A stretch of 64,000 nt of DNA from Bicyclus anynana (lineage: Eukaryota > Arthropoda > Insecta > Lepidoptera > Nymphalidae): positions 1,706,112 to 1,770,111 of the forward strand of contig NC_069085.1 in NCBI RefSeq assembly GCF_947172395.1, written 5' to 3'. The notes under the pieces are model-generated. The model worked only from the letters and a program-made list of their open reading frames with translations, made no database searches and was not told the origin of the DNA. The first letter of the stretch is position 1, and each line of letters opens with the position of its first letter. Shown piece by piece: positions 34,275 through 44,900 of the stretch. The position numbers and the translations under genes are program-made.

Positions 34275-35402
34275 TTTCATTATAGTAGAAACTTCATAAA
34301 TAAAACATCTGAGATAGGACAGGTGACTATTTACAGGTAATATTTCTTATCATACATTACAAAATAAGCAGTGGGCAAAGTTTTCTCTTACACATTGAAT
34401 TATGTTTCACCAATAATCAATTAATCAGCAATGTATATTTTTTTAAAAGTATCGTAGAGTCCGGCCCCGTCCAACAAGGTGCAACCCGTTGCAAAAAGCC
34501 AGAAATTGTCCAAAAATTTTCTAAACGTGATCACGTCATTGTCCACGCACACCCGCTACAATGGCAACAAAGCCCATCCTTAGCTCTCCTTTTATTCTCC
34601 ACAATCGTACTTTACTTACTAACAATTCCTACTGACTTACAACAAAAACGTCACTTACATAAAACAACAACACTTTGAAAAACAATCTTAAATCTAAATT
34701 AATACAGTCGAAATTGGCTTTAACTTCTTTTGGTGCCTGTGACGTTATTGAAGTCGTAGTACGAATGACATTTCACATGTTTGCCATAGTGTCATTGTTA
34801 GATACACCCATTGTTGCATTGTTCGCGACTATTGTTGCTGGATCAATGCGAAACATTTTAATATTATGAAATTATTAACGTCTTCCGCGAGATTCGGTCT
34901 TAGAACATTGGATACTAGGAGAGGCACTCATATGTCTTGGAAAAAAAAATATTTTTTTAATTATTAATTTCCCTTAATCCACCAACTGAATAACAAGCTT
35001 GTGCTGCAAGTGAGTATGATTCTGGAAAGTGAGTATTGTCGAGCGTGTGTTTTGATAAAGTATTTGAAGTTTGAAATGGTATAAATAATAATGTACGGTT
35101 ACAACAAGAGTGTGATTCCGCTATTTCACAGTCGTCGACGAACTTTTCGCCTATAGCACATATTATTCGAATTTCAACTTTATGTTTACAGGGTGCTAAA
35201 ATTAAAATGTTAGTAACAACGCAGCTGTCTTGCAAACGAGCGATGTTACAGCGGTGTAACATTACAGAATGCAGGAGCAGGGATGACACTAACCAACTCT
35301 AATGAACCTTTTCAAACATATTTGAAAATATGTTTGAAAACATTGAACATATGTTTGAAAATATAGTCCGCTTTCAACAGTCGGTTAAATATAATTAATG
35401 AG
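34275..35402. other. No gene seen
   Basis: Single-copy sequence. 'caaacatatttgaaaatatg' and neighbouring near-copies at ~35312-35364 make a small direct/inverted repeat cluster. Confidence 0.4.
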
Positions 35403-35790
35403 GCAGCTGCCTCATCGGTCCCGTGGTTAGCTGGTTCAGCTACGGACAATGAGGTCCAGGGTTTGAATCCCGGGTCAGGCCAAGAAAAACAAAATAGGTT
35501 ATTGGGAGATTTTCTTAGAAGGAAAATTTTAATAGCAGCCTGGAGTTGGAAAGTTGGCGGTGTTAGTACACCCCTGTGCCTCGGAGAGCACGTAAAGCCG
35601 TCGGTCCTACGCCTGATCTCTCACCGGTGGTGTCGGTCTGCCGTCCCATCGGATTTCGAGAGTGAGGGAAGAGAGAGTGCACCTGTGCTTGCGCACACAC
35701 TTGTGCACTATAATATCTCCTGCGTAATTGGTTCATCTCACCATAAGATTCGGGTGACCGAAAAGTCGGTCGGGAGCATATTATTATTAT
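35403..35790 (+). mobile_element. SINE-III-like element
   Basis: tRNA-like head 'gcctcatcggtcccgtggtt', B-box-like 'gggtttgaatcccgggtca', and 'cagcctggagttggaaagtt' and 'cctcggagagcacgtaaag' blocks shared with 5691-5938. The 3' part is family-specific, ending with a (TTA)n tail near 35779. Confidence 0.65.
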
Positions 35791-35819
35791 AAATATAATA
35801 AAACATAATATCAAAACTC

Positions 35820-35880
35820 AAAACTCAATAATCATTTATTTTAATAAGGGTTAGTTTACAAGCACTTTAGAAACGTCATG
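35820..35880 (-). repeat. LINE 3' end fragment
   Basis: 'aatcatttattttaataagg' and 'gtttacaagcactttagaaa' match the fragment at 45072-45215 inside gene A. Confidence 0.4.
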
Positions 35881-36240
35881 TTATGTAATGATTTCATAGT
35901 GATAATTAAAATTGAAAACTTAAAATTATAGTGACGAGGTCGTCTCCACAGCTCCTATGTTCCACCCACTCGCACGATTTATCGCTATCGGCTGTCTCCA
36001 CATAGGTACTCTTTATATCTGCTGACACCAGCGGCGAACGCATCCGGCCCAAACGCACAATTGCTGCAATTTCGGTGTTTAGTATCATGACACCTTTTAA
36101 TTGTGTCACACGATATCGTCACTGTTTAGGAGAAATGAGGAAATTAAATAAATATTAAAATGATAAAAATAATACTCGTTAAAAACCAAATATCTTCCCA
36201 AAATTGTGTTAAACGTATCAATAACTTTATGTTTTAACGA

Positions 36241-36424
36241 AACTTACTTAAACGATACACACATCAATAACTAGTCCCAAAGTAAGCGTAGCTTATGTTA
36301 TGGGCACTAAAATAGCTGATTTTATAATACACATAATACAAATACTAATATAATGTATAAACACATGAACACACACACATGACACTGGAAAACACCAATG
36401 CTCATCACACAAATATTTTCCAGT
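36241..36424 (-). repeat. SINE-IV body, tRNA-like head missing
   Basis: Shares 'aacaccaatgctcatcacac' and 'aaatattttccag' with 32290-32546 but stops before the tRNA-like head. Confidence 0.65.
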
Positions 36425-37288
36425 TACCTATATACCTCGCTCGGAAAATTCTTGGACAAGTTTCCCACCCAATGAAAGTGCTAAAAGTTTAGTAGCCAGT
36501 AAAATAACAGAGACAAAAGTGTTGCCACCTATTGCCTCAGGATTTCTCTCTCAGTATGTACTATATGATTTTTAACCTACAGTTTAGGAAATAAGCATTA
36601 TGATCTTCCACCAGATATCAGATATTTGATGGAAAACCATCGCTTAAAACAGTATAAACTCCTCGGACGGTATGCTATGAACTACGAATATTATGCTGTC
36701 TAGCATTCGCCAGATTTCGTATAATGTCTCTATATAGTTGAGCTGATGATGGTATGATGACGTAGATTAGGATTATGATGCCTGAGTCACTCTGGGATGG
36801 AAAGTTTATGAAATGTAGAATTTTATTCCTTCCAAAAAATATCCTTGAATGAGGATGATAATGATGTTAAACATGTGATGTAAAAAGTGCCACTAAAGCC
36901 TTATTTTAAATTACGTATTGATATATTAATTCAGCGTTAAATTACGTGGTATTCTTTTCACTTTATTGTAAGCTTTCCAAATAAAAGGTTGGTAAAGTTG
37001 TCAGTAAATGTCACCTTGTGAATTCAAAAACACCTTTACTTACATAAAGGATTGCCACATCCGGTCAAATTCACAGATTTTGCACAATTGGTTTCTTCAT
37101 CAGCCGGAAGTGAGCTTTGTATTGCATTGGACGTACAGCTTGAATAAGAATTGGCAGTAAATTGCAATAAATTAAATAAAAGACCTTCAAGTGTTGTGTG
37201 ACACAATGTATTATTTGGAAGATACCGTAATAAATTGTATACAACAGGGATTTAATTAACAATGACGTATACTTCAGCTTAAATAGAA
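36425..37288. other. No gene seen
   Basis: AT-rich single-copy sequence with no supported feature. Confidence 0.4.
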
Positions 37289-37425
37289 ATCATCTTGAGG
37301 AAACGTGCATATCTGAGGATTCCTCATAATGTGTCAAGGTGTTTAAAGACCGCCAATCCGTTTGTGGCAAGATGGACTAACCCTTCTTATAAAAGAGACT
37401 CATTCTCAGAAGTAGCTGACGATTA
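37289..37425 (+). repeat. Degenerate SINE-II 3' half
   Basis: Follows SINE-II order ('catcttgaggaaacgtgcat', 'gaccgccaatccgtttgtgg', 'gactaacccttcttat') with many changes. Confidence 0.5.
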
Positions 37426-37692
37426 AATTATCTGGTGGTAACACTATAGGTTAGCCTGATCTTTATTTATCATTTCAATTTAAAGTTATCTCATCTGATG
37501 TTAAATGTCGATACATTTAAGACGGAAACGGAATTACTTCGAAGAAATAGATAAGTACACGTTTATTTCACCCAAATCTTTGACTGTTTCTAGAACGCAA
37601 ACTCGCTTGGCAAATTTGCAAACCGATGCCTACCACCAGAACAGATTTAAGTTAATTTAGAAAATATTTTACATATATCATAAATTCCCGTT

Positions 37693-37893
37693 GTGCTAGA
37701 ACGGCGACCCCGCACTAGAAAGCGCAGTGTTGGTCGACCCACACCCGGTAGACTGACGATATCAGGCGAGTCGCAGAGATTCACTGGATGCAGGCGGCTT
37801 AGGATCGTAATGTTTGGAAGTCCCTACAAAATACCTTTGTCTAGCAATCGACTTCCATTTTCCATGGACTGATAATTATGATGATGATGATAT
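37693..37893 (+). repeat. RTE-like LINE 3' end
   Basis: 'gaacggcgaccccgcactag', 'gcgcagtgttggtcgaccca', 'gactgacgatatcaggcgag' and a (GAT)n tail at ~37878. This is the C-terminal coding end and 3' tail of the RTE-like family, with broken frames. Confidence 0.7.
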
Positions 37894-38057
37894 CCTAAAT
37901 TGAGTAGAGCTGGGAATCATACCCAATAGATATATATACCCAGACCTCTGTAATCAAGAACCAGAGCCTTGCCAACTGCTTCAAATATCAAGTTAAATGC
38001 AGGCATTAAAACACATCTAAATTTTGTTACCAGGTAAACTAACGACTAAGGACTTAA

Positions 38058-38152
38058 AGCGAGTTGCAGGGAGTCGCTGGGTGCAGGCGATACAACACCG
38101 TGCTGTTTGAAAGTCATTTCAAACGTCCATCGTCTAATATGATGATGATATG
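38058..38152 (+). repeat. RTE-like LINE 3' fragment
   Basis: 'gcgagttgcagggagtcgct' and 'gggtgcaggcgatacaacac', ending in an ATGATGATGAT tail. Confidence 0.6.
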
Positions 38153-38194
38153 GTTCTCCTGGAATAAGGCGGTGGTAAAAATAAAAGTTGTAAC

Positions 38195-38380
38195 ACGATA
38201 TATTCCGTTAGCTTCAAACGATTATGCGCAAGATTGCAGGCAAAAGAGGAGTAGGAAGAAGGAAGAAGATCTGGCTACGAAATAAAAGGGAGTGGACTGG
38301 CGTAAAAACAGTCAGAGAACTCCGCCTAGTCATGGACAAGGAGAAGTTTAGAAAGCTGACCGCCGAACTTCAGTAATGGA
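38195..38380 (+). repeat. LINE ORF2 C-terminal remnant
   Basis: Encodes KRGVGRRKKIWLRNKREWTG and then VRELRLVMDKEKFRKLTAEL before a stop, with a frame change between them. The same C-terminus ends the deleted LINE at 11120-11530. Confidence 0.6.
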
Positions 38381-39435
38381 GAGACACTTAAAGAAGAGAA
38401 AAAAAAAGTTATTCGTAAATAAGCGAATTATGGAACGAAATATGGAACTAAGCTGTAAAGGGCAACCGCCACAGTCAATGCAAGACAATACATAGAAACG
38501 GCTGTCCATTTGAATGACCAAATCTACTCGCTACTGAATTAAGAGCACAATACCACATAGTTGCAGTTTCTGATCCCTACTAGAACCCGGGCTTAGATTC
38601 ATTCACAAATATTTACAACAGTGGAATTAGTTGTAACTGCTAACCATAGTAAAGTGGTCACTCTTAATGTTATAGTAATAAGGGTTAGATTCAAGAAGAG
38701 CTTAATAGTAAGGCACTTTGAAATGCCGCTTTCATTGATGGTACAGCATTGTGAGTTGGTAGCTGGTAATCCTAACATTGTCGGTGGTTCATTCATAAAC
38801 ACTAAATACATATTAAATAAGCAAGTGATTATTTATGAATGATCTTTTCGTACTACCATGAATACATCATTATGAATGTGAGCAATAGCATTGTTACATT
38901 TTACTTTTCACTTCTACTTAATTTTATAGATATAGTCATATCTAAAACTGATGTCGCATGTGAATTTATTTATCTAAAATCATCATTATCATTAACACCA
39001 CAAACAATCCGGGCTGAGTTTTAACTGAAATCTTAGAAGAAAGAATTAATTAATTAATTAATTAATTTCCCATAGTCCGGCTGGCCCGATAGGCTTACCA
39101 TAGGATAGACTAGACCAACGAAGCAGTTATTTTTTATTACATCATACAATCTGATATTTGCATACATACTGCAAAGAAACAGAATACAATGGGTATTTCG
39201 TTAATTCCTACTATACCAATCATTGTATATGCGAAAATACCTAAAACAGGCTGTCTATCTGTCACGTTTTCACCAATTTTGATGTATTTTCAGTATGAAG
39301 GTAAATTGCTGAATTGAGCAGAACTTAGGCTACTCTTAGTCGTAACAATTGAAATAAAAGGGAATGAAATAAGTCGTTGTACAAGTTTTATACGCGAAAT
39401 CGTAAATGTAAAAAGTCAGTTGACACTGATTTTTA
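38381..39435. other. No gene seen; (AATT)n at 39044-39067
   Basis: AT-rich sequence with an AATTAATTAATT microsatellite. No coding signal. Confidence 0.5.
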
Positions 39436-39591
39436 ACGGCCTCCGTGGCGGGTGATACGATGTCGTGTAGAAACCAAAAGGGGTGTGGATTTTCATCCTC
39501 CTCCTAACAAGTTAGCCCGCTTCCATCTCAGATTGCATCATCACTTACCATCAGGAGATTGTAACCAAGGGCTAACATGTAAAGAATCATT
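39436..39591 (+). mobile_element. SINE-I with internal deletion
   Basis: 'ggcctccgtggcg' joins directly to 'ggtgatacgatgtcgtgtag', removing the B-box-like region and middle body. The 3' part is complete ('aacaagttagcccgcttcca', 'aagggctaacatgtaaagaa'). Confidence 0.75.
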
Positions 39592-40012
39592 ATCTCCTTA
39601 CCCTTATCCCACTTCCATCTTTTCCATTCGTCTCTATTACTCGTCAACTCATCATCCACTTCTTTTACACACATGTCCTCTTTCACACAATCCAACCATC
39701 TCTTCTTTGGCCTTCCTCTCCTCTTATGACCTTCCACTTGCACATTCAACATTTTTCTAGTAATATGACTTTCCTCTCTACGCATTACATGTCCATACCA
39801 AGCTAACCTTCTACTCCTCAATTTTTCTGTCACTGGCGCCACCTTCAGACTTCCTCTTATATACTCATTCCTTATTTTATCTATTTTTGTCACACCACAC
39901 ATCCATCTCAACATAGGCATTTCGTTCACATGCATTCGTTTACTATCCGTCCCTTTCACCGCCCAACATTCTGATCCATACAGCACGACAGGTCTTACAA
40001 TCGTGTAAAGAA
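39592..40012 (-). pseudogene. LINE ORF2 C-terminal fragment (second type)
   Basis: A continuous minus-strand frame encodes VLYGSECWAVKGTDSKRM, then MLRWMCGVTKIDKIRNEYI, RRLAWYGHVMRREE and RRGRPKKRWLDCVKEDM. These are the LYG-E-W, MLRWM-GVT and WYGHV-R motifs of RTE-like reverse-transcriptase C-termini. It is a different subfamily from 29650-30204. The N-terminal 80% or more is missing. Confidence 0.8.
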
Positions 40013-40310
40013 TATAAAAAATAATTAGGGATAAAGTCGCGGGCGTCCGCTACTAGATGAATAAAATTTAAGCTATTGTATGAATAAATCAGACTCGTAC
40101 CAAGAAATGAGTAGGTACCTTGGTCGTACCAGACACACTGGCACCGTATTGTTGTAAGCCATTTCATTAACATCCCCTTCCTCTTTGTTACTACCTCTTT
40201 CTGCGTGCTCGTTGAGGGATAAACAGTTTATTGTTGTGTGAAAACGTCTTAAGTGGGATTAGGATCCGTGCGGGGTGAATGGGGACGATAGATGCTGCCG
40301 TCTTCAGCTT

Positions 40311-40688
40311 CTTTTTTTTTTCTTCAAGTTAGCCCTTGACTACAATCCCACCTGATGGTAGGTGATGATGTAATCTAAGATGGAAGCGGGCTAACTTGTT
40401 AGAGGTTAGTGGATGAAAATCCCTTTTCAGTTTCTACACGACATAGTACCGGAACGCTTGGCGGTACGTCTATGTCGGTAGGGTGGTGGAAGGCAGCAGT
40501 GGTTAATTACCACCCTATACCGACAAAGACGTATTGCCAAGTGATTTAGCGTTCCGGTACGATGTACTGTAGAAACCGAAAGGGGAGTGGATTTTCATCC
40601 TACTCCTAACAAGTTAGCCTGCTGCCATCTTAGATTGCATAATCACTTATCATGAGGTGAGATTGTAGTCAAGCGCTTACTTGTAGAT
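40311..40688. mobile_element. SINE-I inverted dimer (palindrome)
   Basis: Minus-oriented tail half (40327-40488) and plus-oriented tail half (40508-40687) face each other across ~20 bases. Each has 'accgaaaggggagtgg'-type and 'aacaagttagcc'-type blocks. Neither keeps the tRNA-like head. Confidence 0.75.
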
Positions 40689-40869
40689 AACAAAAATTCC
40701 TAGACTCGAACCTTAACTCGAACTCGTTAACCACTGTACCAAGGAGTTATATTATCTCATAGTATTTCAGATCAGCTTATTGCAATGATGTCCTCAACCG
40801 TAAAATCCTCAGCCGCGCGATAAAACTAATTGATTAAACCCCGGCCGGCGCACACCCGAGCTGGTCACA

Positions 40870-40933
40870 ATGCGGCCGGGAATCGAACCCGGATTATCTG
40901 GGACCCGCTGCGTCCAATTATACCGTGAGAGCG
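40870..40933 (-). repeat. tRNA-like sequence / SINE head
   Basis: The minus strand reads 'ctcacggtataattggacgc' then 'ccgggttcgattcccggcc', a clean T-arm with B box. The anticodon-arm region does not form a proper tRNA, so I read it as a SINE head or tRNA pseudogene. Confidence 0.5.
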
Positions 40934-41051
40934 AGAATATTTTGTTTAACATGAATGTCCTCTAAAATATCACACCAATTATTATTGCACCGTAGTTTTT
41001 AGGTTGGTTAACTGTTTGAATTGCAGTTTTCTTTGATGGAACATCTATTTT

Positions 41052-41110
41052 TAACCGACTTGCAAAAAGGAGGAGGTTCTACGTTCGGCTGTATGTATGT
41101 TTTTTTTTTT
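41052..41110 (+). repeat. Fold-back family terminal fragment
   Basis: 'ttttaaccgacttgcaaaaa' and 'ggaggaggttctacgttcgg'. The inverse occurs at 51411-51470 inside gene B intron 4. Confidence 0.5.
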
Positions 41111-41780
41111 AAACATATATTTTTAATTATTTAATATATTTCATAACACATTTCCTTGTAAAGTATCATTTATTTCACCAATTTCAATATCATAATGTAT
41201 CTCATTAGGCACATGTGCCGTAATGTAACATATAAGCTTTATCATCCGTATAACGAACGGTACTTTTCTAAATCTTCGCAGAGTTTTTACGTCAGAAAAG
41301 TGCTCATCATTTTAGGAATAAAATTAACTTTGTGAGATAAAATATAATAAAAAAACATTTAATTCTTTCATTTTAATAATTTTGACAATAAATATCAACC
41401 ATTTATCGGTAACAGAAAAACAAAAATATTAATTTACTTTATTAGTGGCTGTTTTGGTGTATTTGCAAAAATGACAAACGTATCATTTGGAAAATAAAGA
41501 TATAAAAAGTGTGTTCAAAATGTGTTTTAAAACGTCGTATGACATACGTGCGCTTTGATAATTACAGCCTCGGCTTCCTTACTCTCTCGCCTTTGGCTCG
41601 AGCTGCAATATCGCCTCGGCTGTAGGTAATTTTCAATTTACCGCACTTGTATCATAATGTACTATATTGCAACGCAATTCAACCTTATTTGTTTTGATGG
41701 ATTTTTTTTACATAAAAGCCCAAATTTATATTTAATATAATTTTTCTTTCTTTGTTGTTGGGAGATTTTCAAAATATTTG
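41111..41780. other. No gene seen; AT-rich
   Basis: AT-rich spacer just beyond the 3' end of gene A. Confidence 0.45.
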
Positions 41781-41783
41781 ATT

Positions 41784-41789
41784 TTTATT
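41784..41789 (-). terminator. Probable polyadenylation signal of gene A (AATAAA)
   Basis: AATAAA on the minus strand 137 bases past the stop codon, in a context (AAGTGCATTA...AATAAAAATC) closely matching the region after gene B (49848-49860). The shared context supports common descent of both 3' ends. Confidence 0.55.
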
Positions 41790-41925
41790 TGATAATGCAC
41801 TTTTTATGTTATATATAATACATTAATTTTATATGATAACATTGTTGTTAGGACAAATCACAACTTCGATACAATCCTTCTAACAAAGGAGCGTAGCTTG
41901 ACTAAATGGATTAACCACTTCAACA

Positions 41926-44900
41926 TCAGCCAATAACACCAGAGACTCCGCCTACTTTGAGGATGTTGAGACAATTCACTCCTCTCTGCATCCTGAAGTA
42001 GCCTTGGTCTCCAAAGTTTTCTGTTCCCCATGAGTTCTTTATCAACCAGTAAGGTAGGCCAGTGGCACTATCTAGAAAAACAAAGTTTTACAATGTGAAT
42101 TAATAGCATTAGAGACAGTGTCTCACCCTGATATACACCAATAATAAATGTCACTAATTAAAAATAATTCGACTAAGAATAAAGTTCAGTGATGTTATGT
42201 TAAACTAAATGTTATACATCTACATCTAGTGGAATATCTTTATAAGTTATTTTGTGTTTGTAGTTCCTAATAAATAATAAATAGTAAGAATGTCAAAAGA
42301 AATACCGGTTCCATAACCAACTAGAAGTACAGCATGGTCGACCTGAGTCTTTTCGCAACTTGCTCCGTGTAGAATCCCGTCGATATGACTATGTAAACTA
42401 GACGAATCAATAGCTGAAATTGAAATGACAATTTTATAGTATTCAATTTCGTCTAAAAGTAAATAGAATACCTACCTGAGGTTTAGGGATGAACCTCAGG
42501 TTTTGACGGCCTCCGTGGCGCAGTGGCTTGCGCGGTGGATTTACAAAACGGAGGTCCTGGGTTCGATCCCCTGCTGGGCAGATTGAGATTTTCTTAATTT
42601 GTCCAGGTCTGGCTGGTGGAAGGCTTCGGCCGTGGCTAGTTACTATCCCTAAACCTAATCTTTAAGCCCTTTGCAAATCCAAACATTCATTTGCAAGTAT
42701 TGTTTTTAACATTCTATAACAGTTCCTAATAAATAAAAAGTGCCTAATTATACAATTATAAAAACACAGTAAAAATTAATGCTCAGTTATAATCAAAGCT
42801 CTGAAACATTATAATATTATAATTATAATGTTATAATATTATAATGTTTTATGCAAGAAGCAACCGCCAAGCAAGCTGCAAGCATTTTTACTGGTGGTTA
42901 GGGGAGTACTGCTTTCTTTCGATGGAGAAACATGGAAATAGTAGAAACGTGACTACAAGTATATATAATAATGGCACATTTCACGTTTTTATTTACATTT
43001 TATGGGGTTGAAAAGGAAAACATGATAAGCAAATCAGGGAATTTCAAAATTGGGATTGTACCTTTCATATGATATCATATCTCGTACTTCGTACGTACCT
43101 CGTAGTCATCATAATATAAAATATAACTATAGTTTAAGCTGCTTATACCAAAAAAAAGATATCGGTTTATCATACATTCTTTCCTGTGGTTCTTTCTGAC
43201 CAATGGCTTGGAACTGCCTTAGAACTTATCAGAAAGTGGCACATTCGATGCTATTTTTCTCTTTTTTATTTAGAGGTTACGAGTACGTTCGTGTTTTTGA
43301 AGTCGGTCTATTTCTTTTTTAATTTTTTTATGAGTGTAAAAAGTTACCTATCGCAAGTGGTCCAATCTGAACCAACTGTTCAGCCATGACATCCTCATTC
43401 TCGTCGATCTTTATGCAATCTGTAATTTTAACGACTACTTGACTGGCGTCGTAATTGCAGCTACCCCCTATGCCAGTATATGGGTAGCTCGCGGATGAAA
43501 TTGCACCTTTACTTATAAAATACCTAAAGAATACATTACACATTAACAAAACACAGTGAGAAAAAAAAATTACAGATCTACGTAACTATGAGTACATCGT
43601 ATAGGTATTACTAATATCGGATAACCTTTTCCCGAAAATCAGCTTTCTATTGTGTTTATAGCCGGTTTTCACAGCTCCAGTCGCTTGGGAACTGAAATTC
43701 CCTTGATAAAGCGTCAGCTTTAGCATTTGCTATATGTTCTGTGCCACGAACTGTTTCACAGATTCACACGATACTCATATATTTGTATTCTTCTCTTTTG
43801 GCTTTATATTAAAAAACGTCCTATTTAGGCGTTGTTTTTAGCTTTTTTTTATTCTTTACAAGTTAGCCCTTGACTATAATCTCACCAGATGGTAAGTAGA
43901 TAACGATGCAATCTAAGACGGAAGCGGGATAACTTGTTAGGAGGAGGATGAAAATCCACACCCCTTCAGGTTTCTACGGGACATCGTACCGGAACGCTAA
44001 ATAGCTTGGCGGTACGTCTTTGTCGGTAGGGTGGCCATGGCCGAAGCCTCCCACCGAGAAAATCTCAATCAGACCAGCCGGGGATCGAACCCAGGACCTC
44101 CGTTTTGTAAATCCACCGCGCATACCACTGCGCCACGGAGGCCGTCAAAAAGTTATATAACCGTGCTGTTAAGTTATACTGCATCCTTAGTTAATATTTT
44201 AGTAATACTGATACCATCACCAATATCAGCCGATGATGCATATCCACTGCAGGACATAGGCCCCTTAAAAGAACTTTCAAACACCAGCCTTGAGCTGCCA
44301 TCCAGCCTTTACGTACTTTAAGTACTGGCTTGTTCGAGAAGCTGGAAGTTGTCAAAACTACGAGCGAGACGATCTGTGATGACTCTTGAAGACAAGAGAG
44401 ACGAATATCTTAGCATTCCATGGATTCATCGTGCGGGTGCCGGGACCATCGCGTGGTAGAGAGAAGAACCCCGAGCAGAGTCCTGAACTTGTGACTACAC
44501 GATGTAGGGTTAAGGAATTCCTTGACAATCGATCAACACTTCCCGTTCTCTGCTCGTGTTGTTCTCCCTGCCTAGCCAAATTTGGTAAGATCCTATTAGA
44601 GCATATTTTCCACCTTTGGATACTTGTTCTAATATAGAACTAACTGCTCTTTTAGAGAGGCCAAGGTCTTTAAGCAAGCTATAGAGGGTATATAGAGAGA
44701 TGGGTCTGTAATTCTCGTTTAATTTAGAATAAATCTTATCTATTATCTTCATCGTAAGTAAGAAGTCTTACTGTAAAGCGTGTTCTGGTAAGCCCCCATT
44801 GCATCCTTGGTCTAATTGATCACAATCCACTAGTTGTTGTTGCGACAATTCTATCAACTGTCCCGTTTTTATAGCGTTTATGCTTTCTACGTTACCTAAA

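Noticed and set aside
35463..35792. 109-codon plus-strand frame and the 83-codon minus-strand frame opposite it
   Set aside because: Both lie within the SINE-III-like element and owe their openness to its GC-rich body.
43328..43549. Short minus-strand frames at 43328-43549, 45410-45676, 51551-51964 and 52896-53126 as separate small proteins
   Set aside because: They are single exons of genes A and B read through into introns; the splice sites join them into complete proteases.
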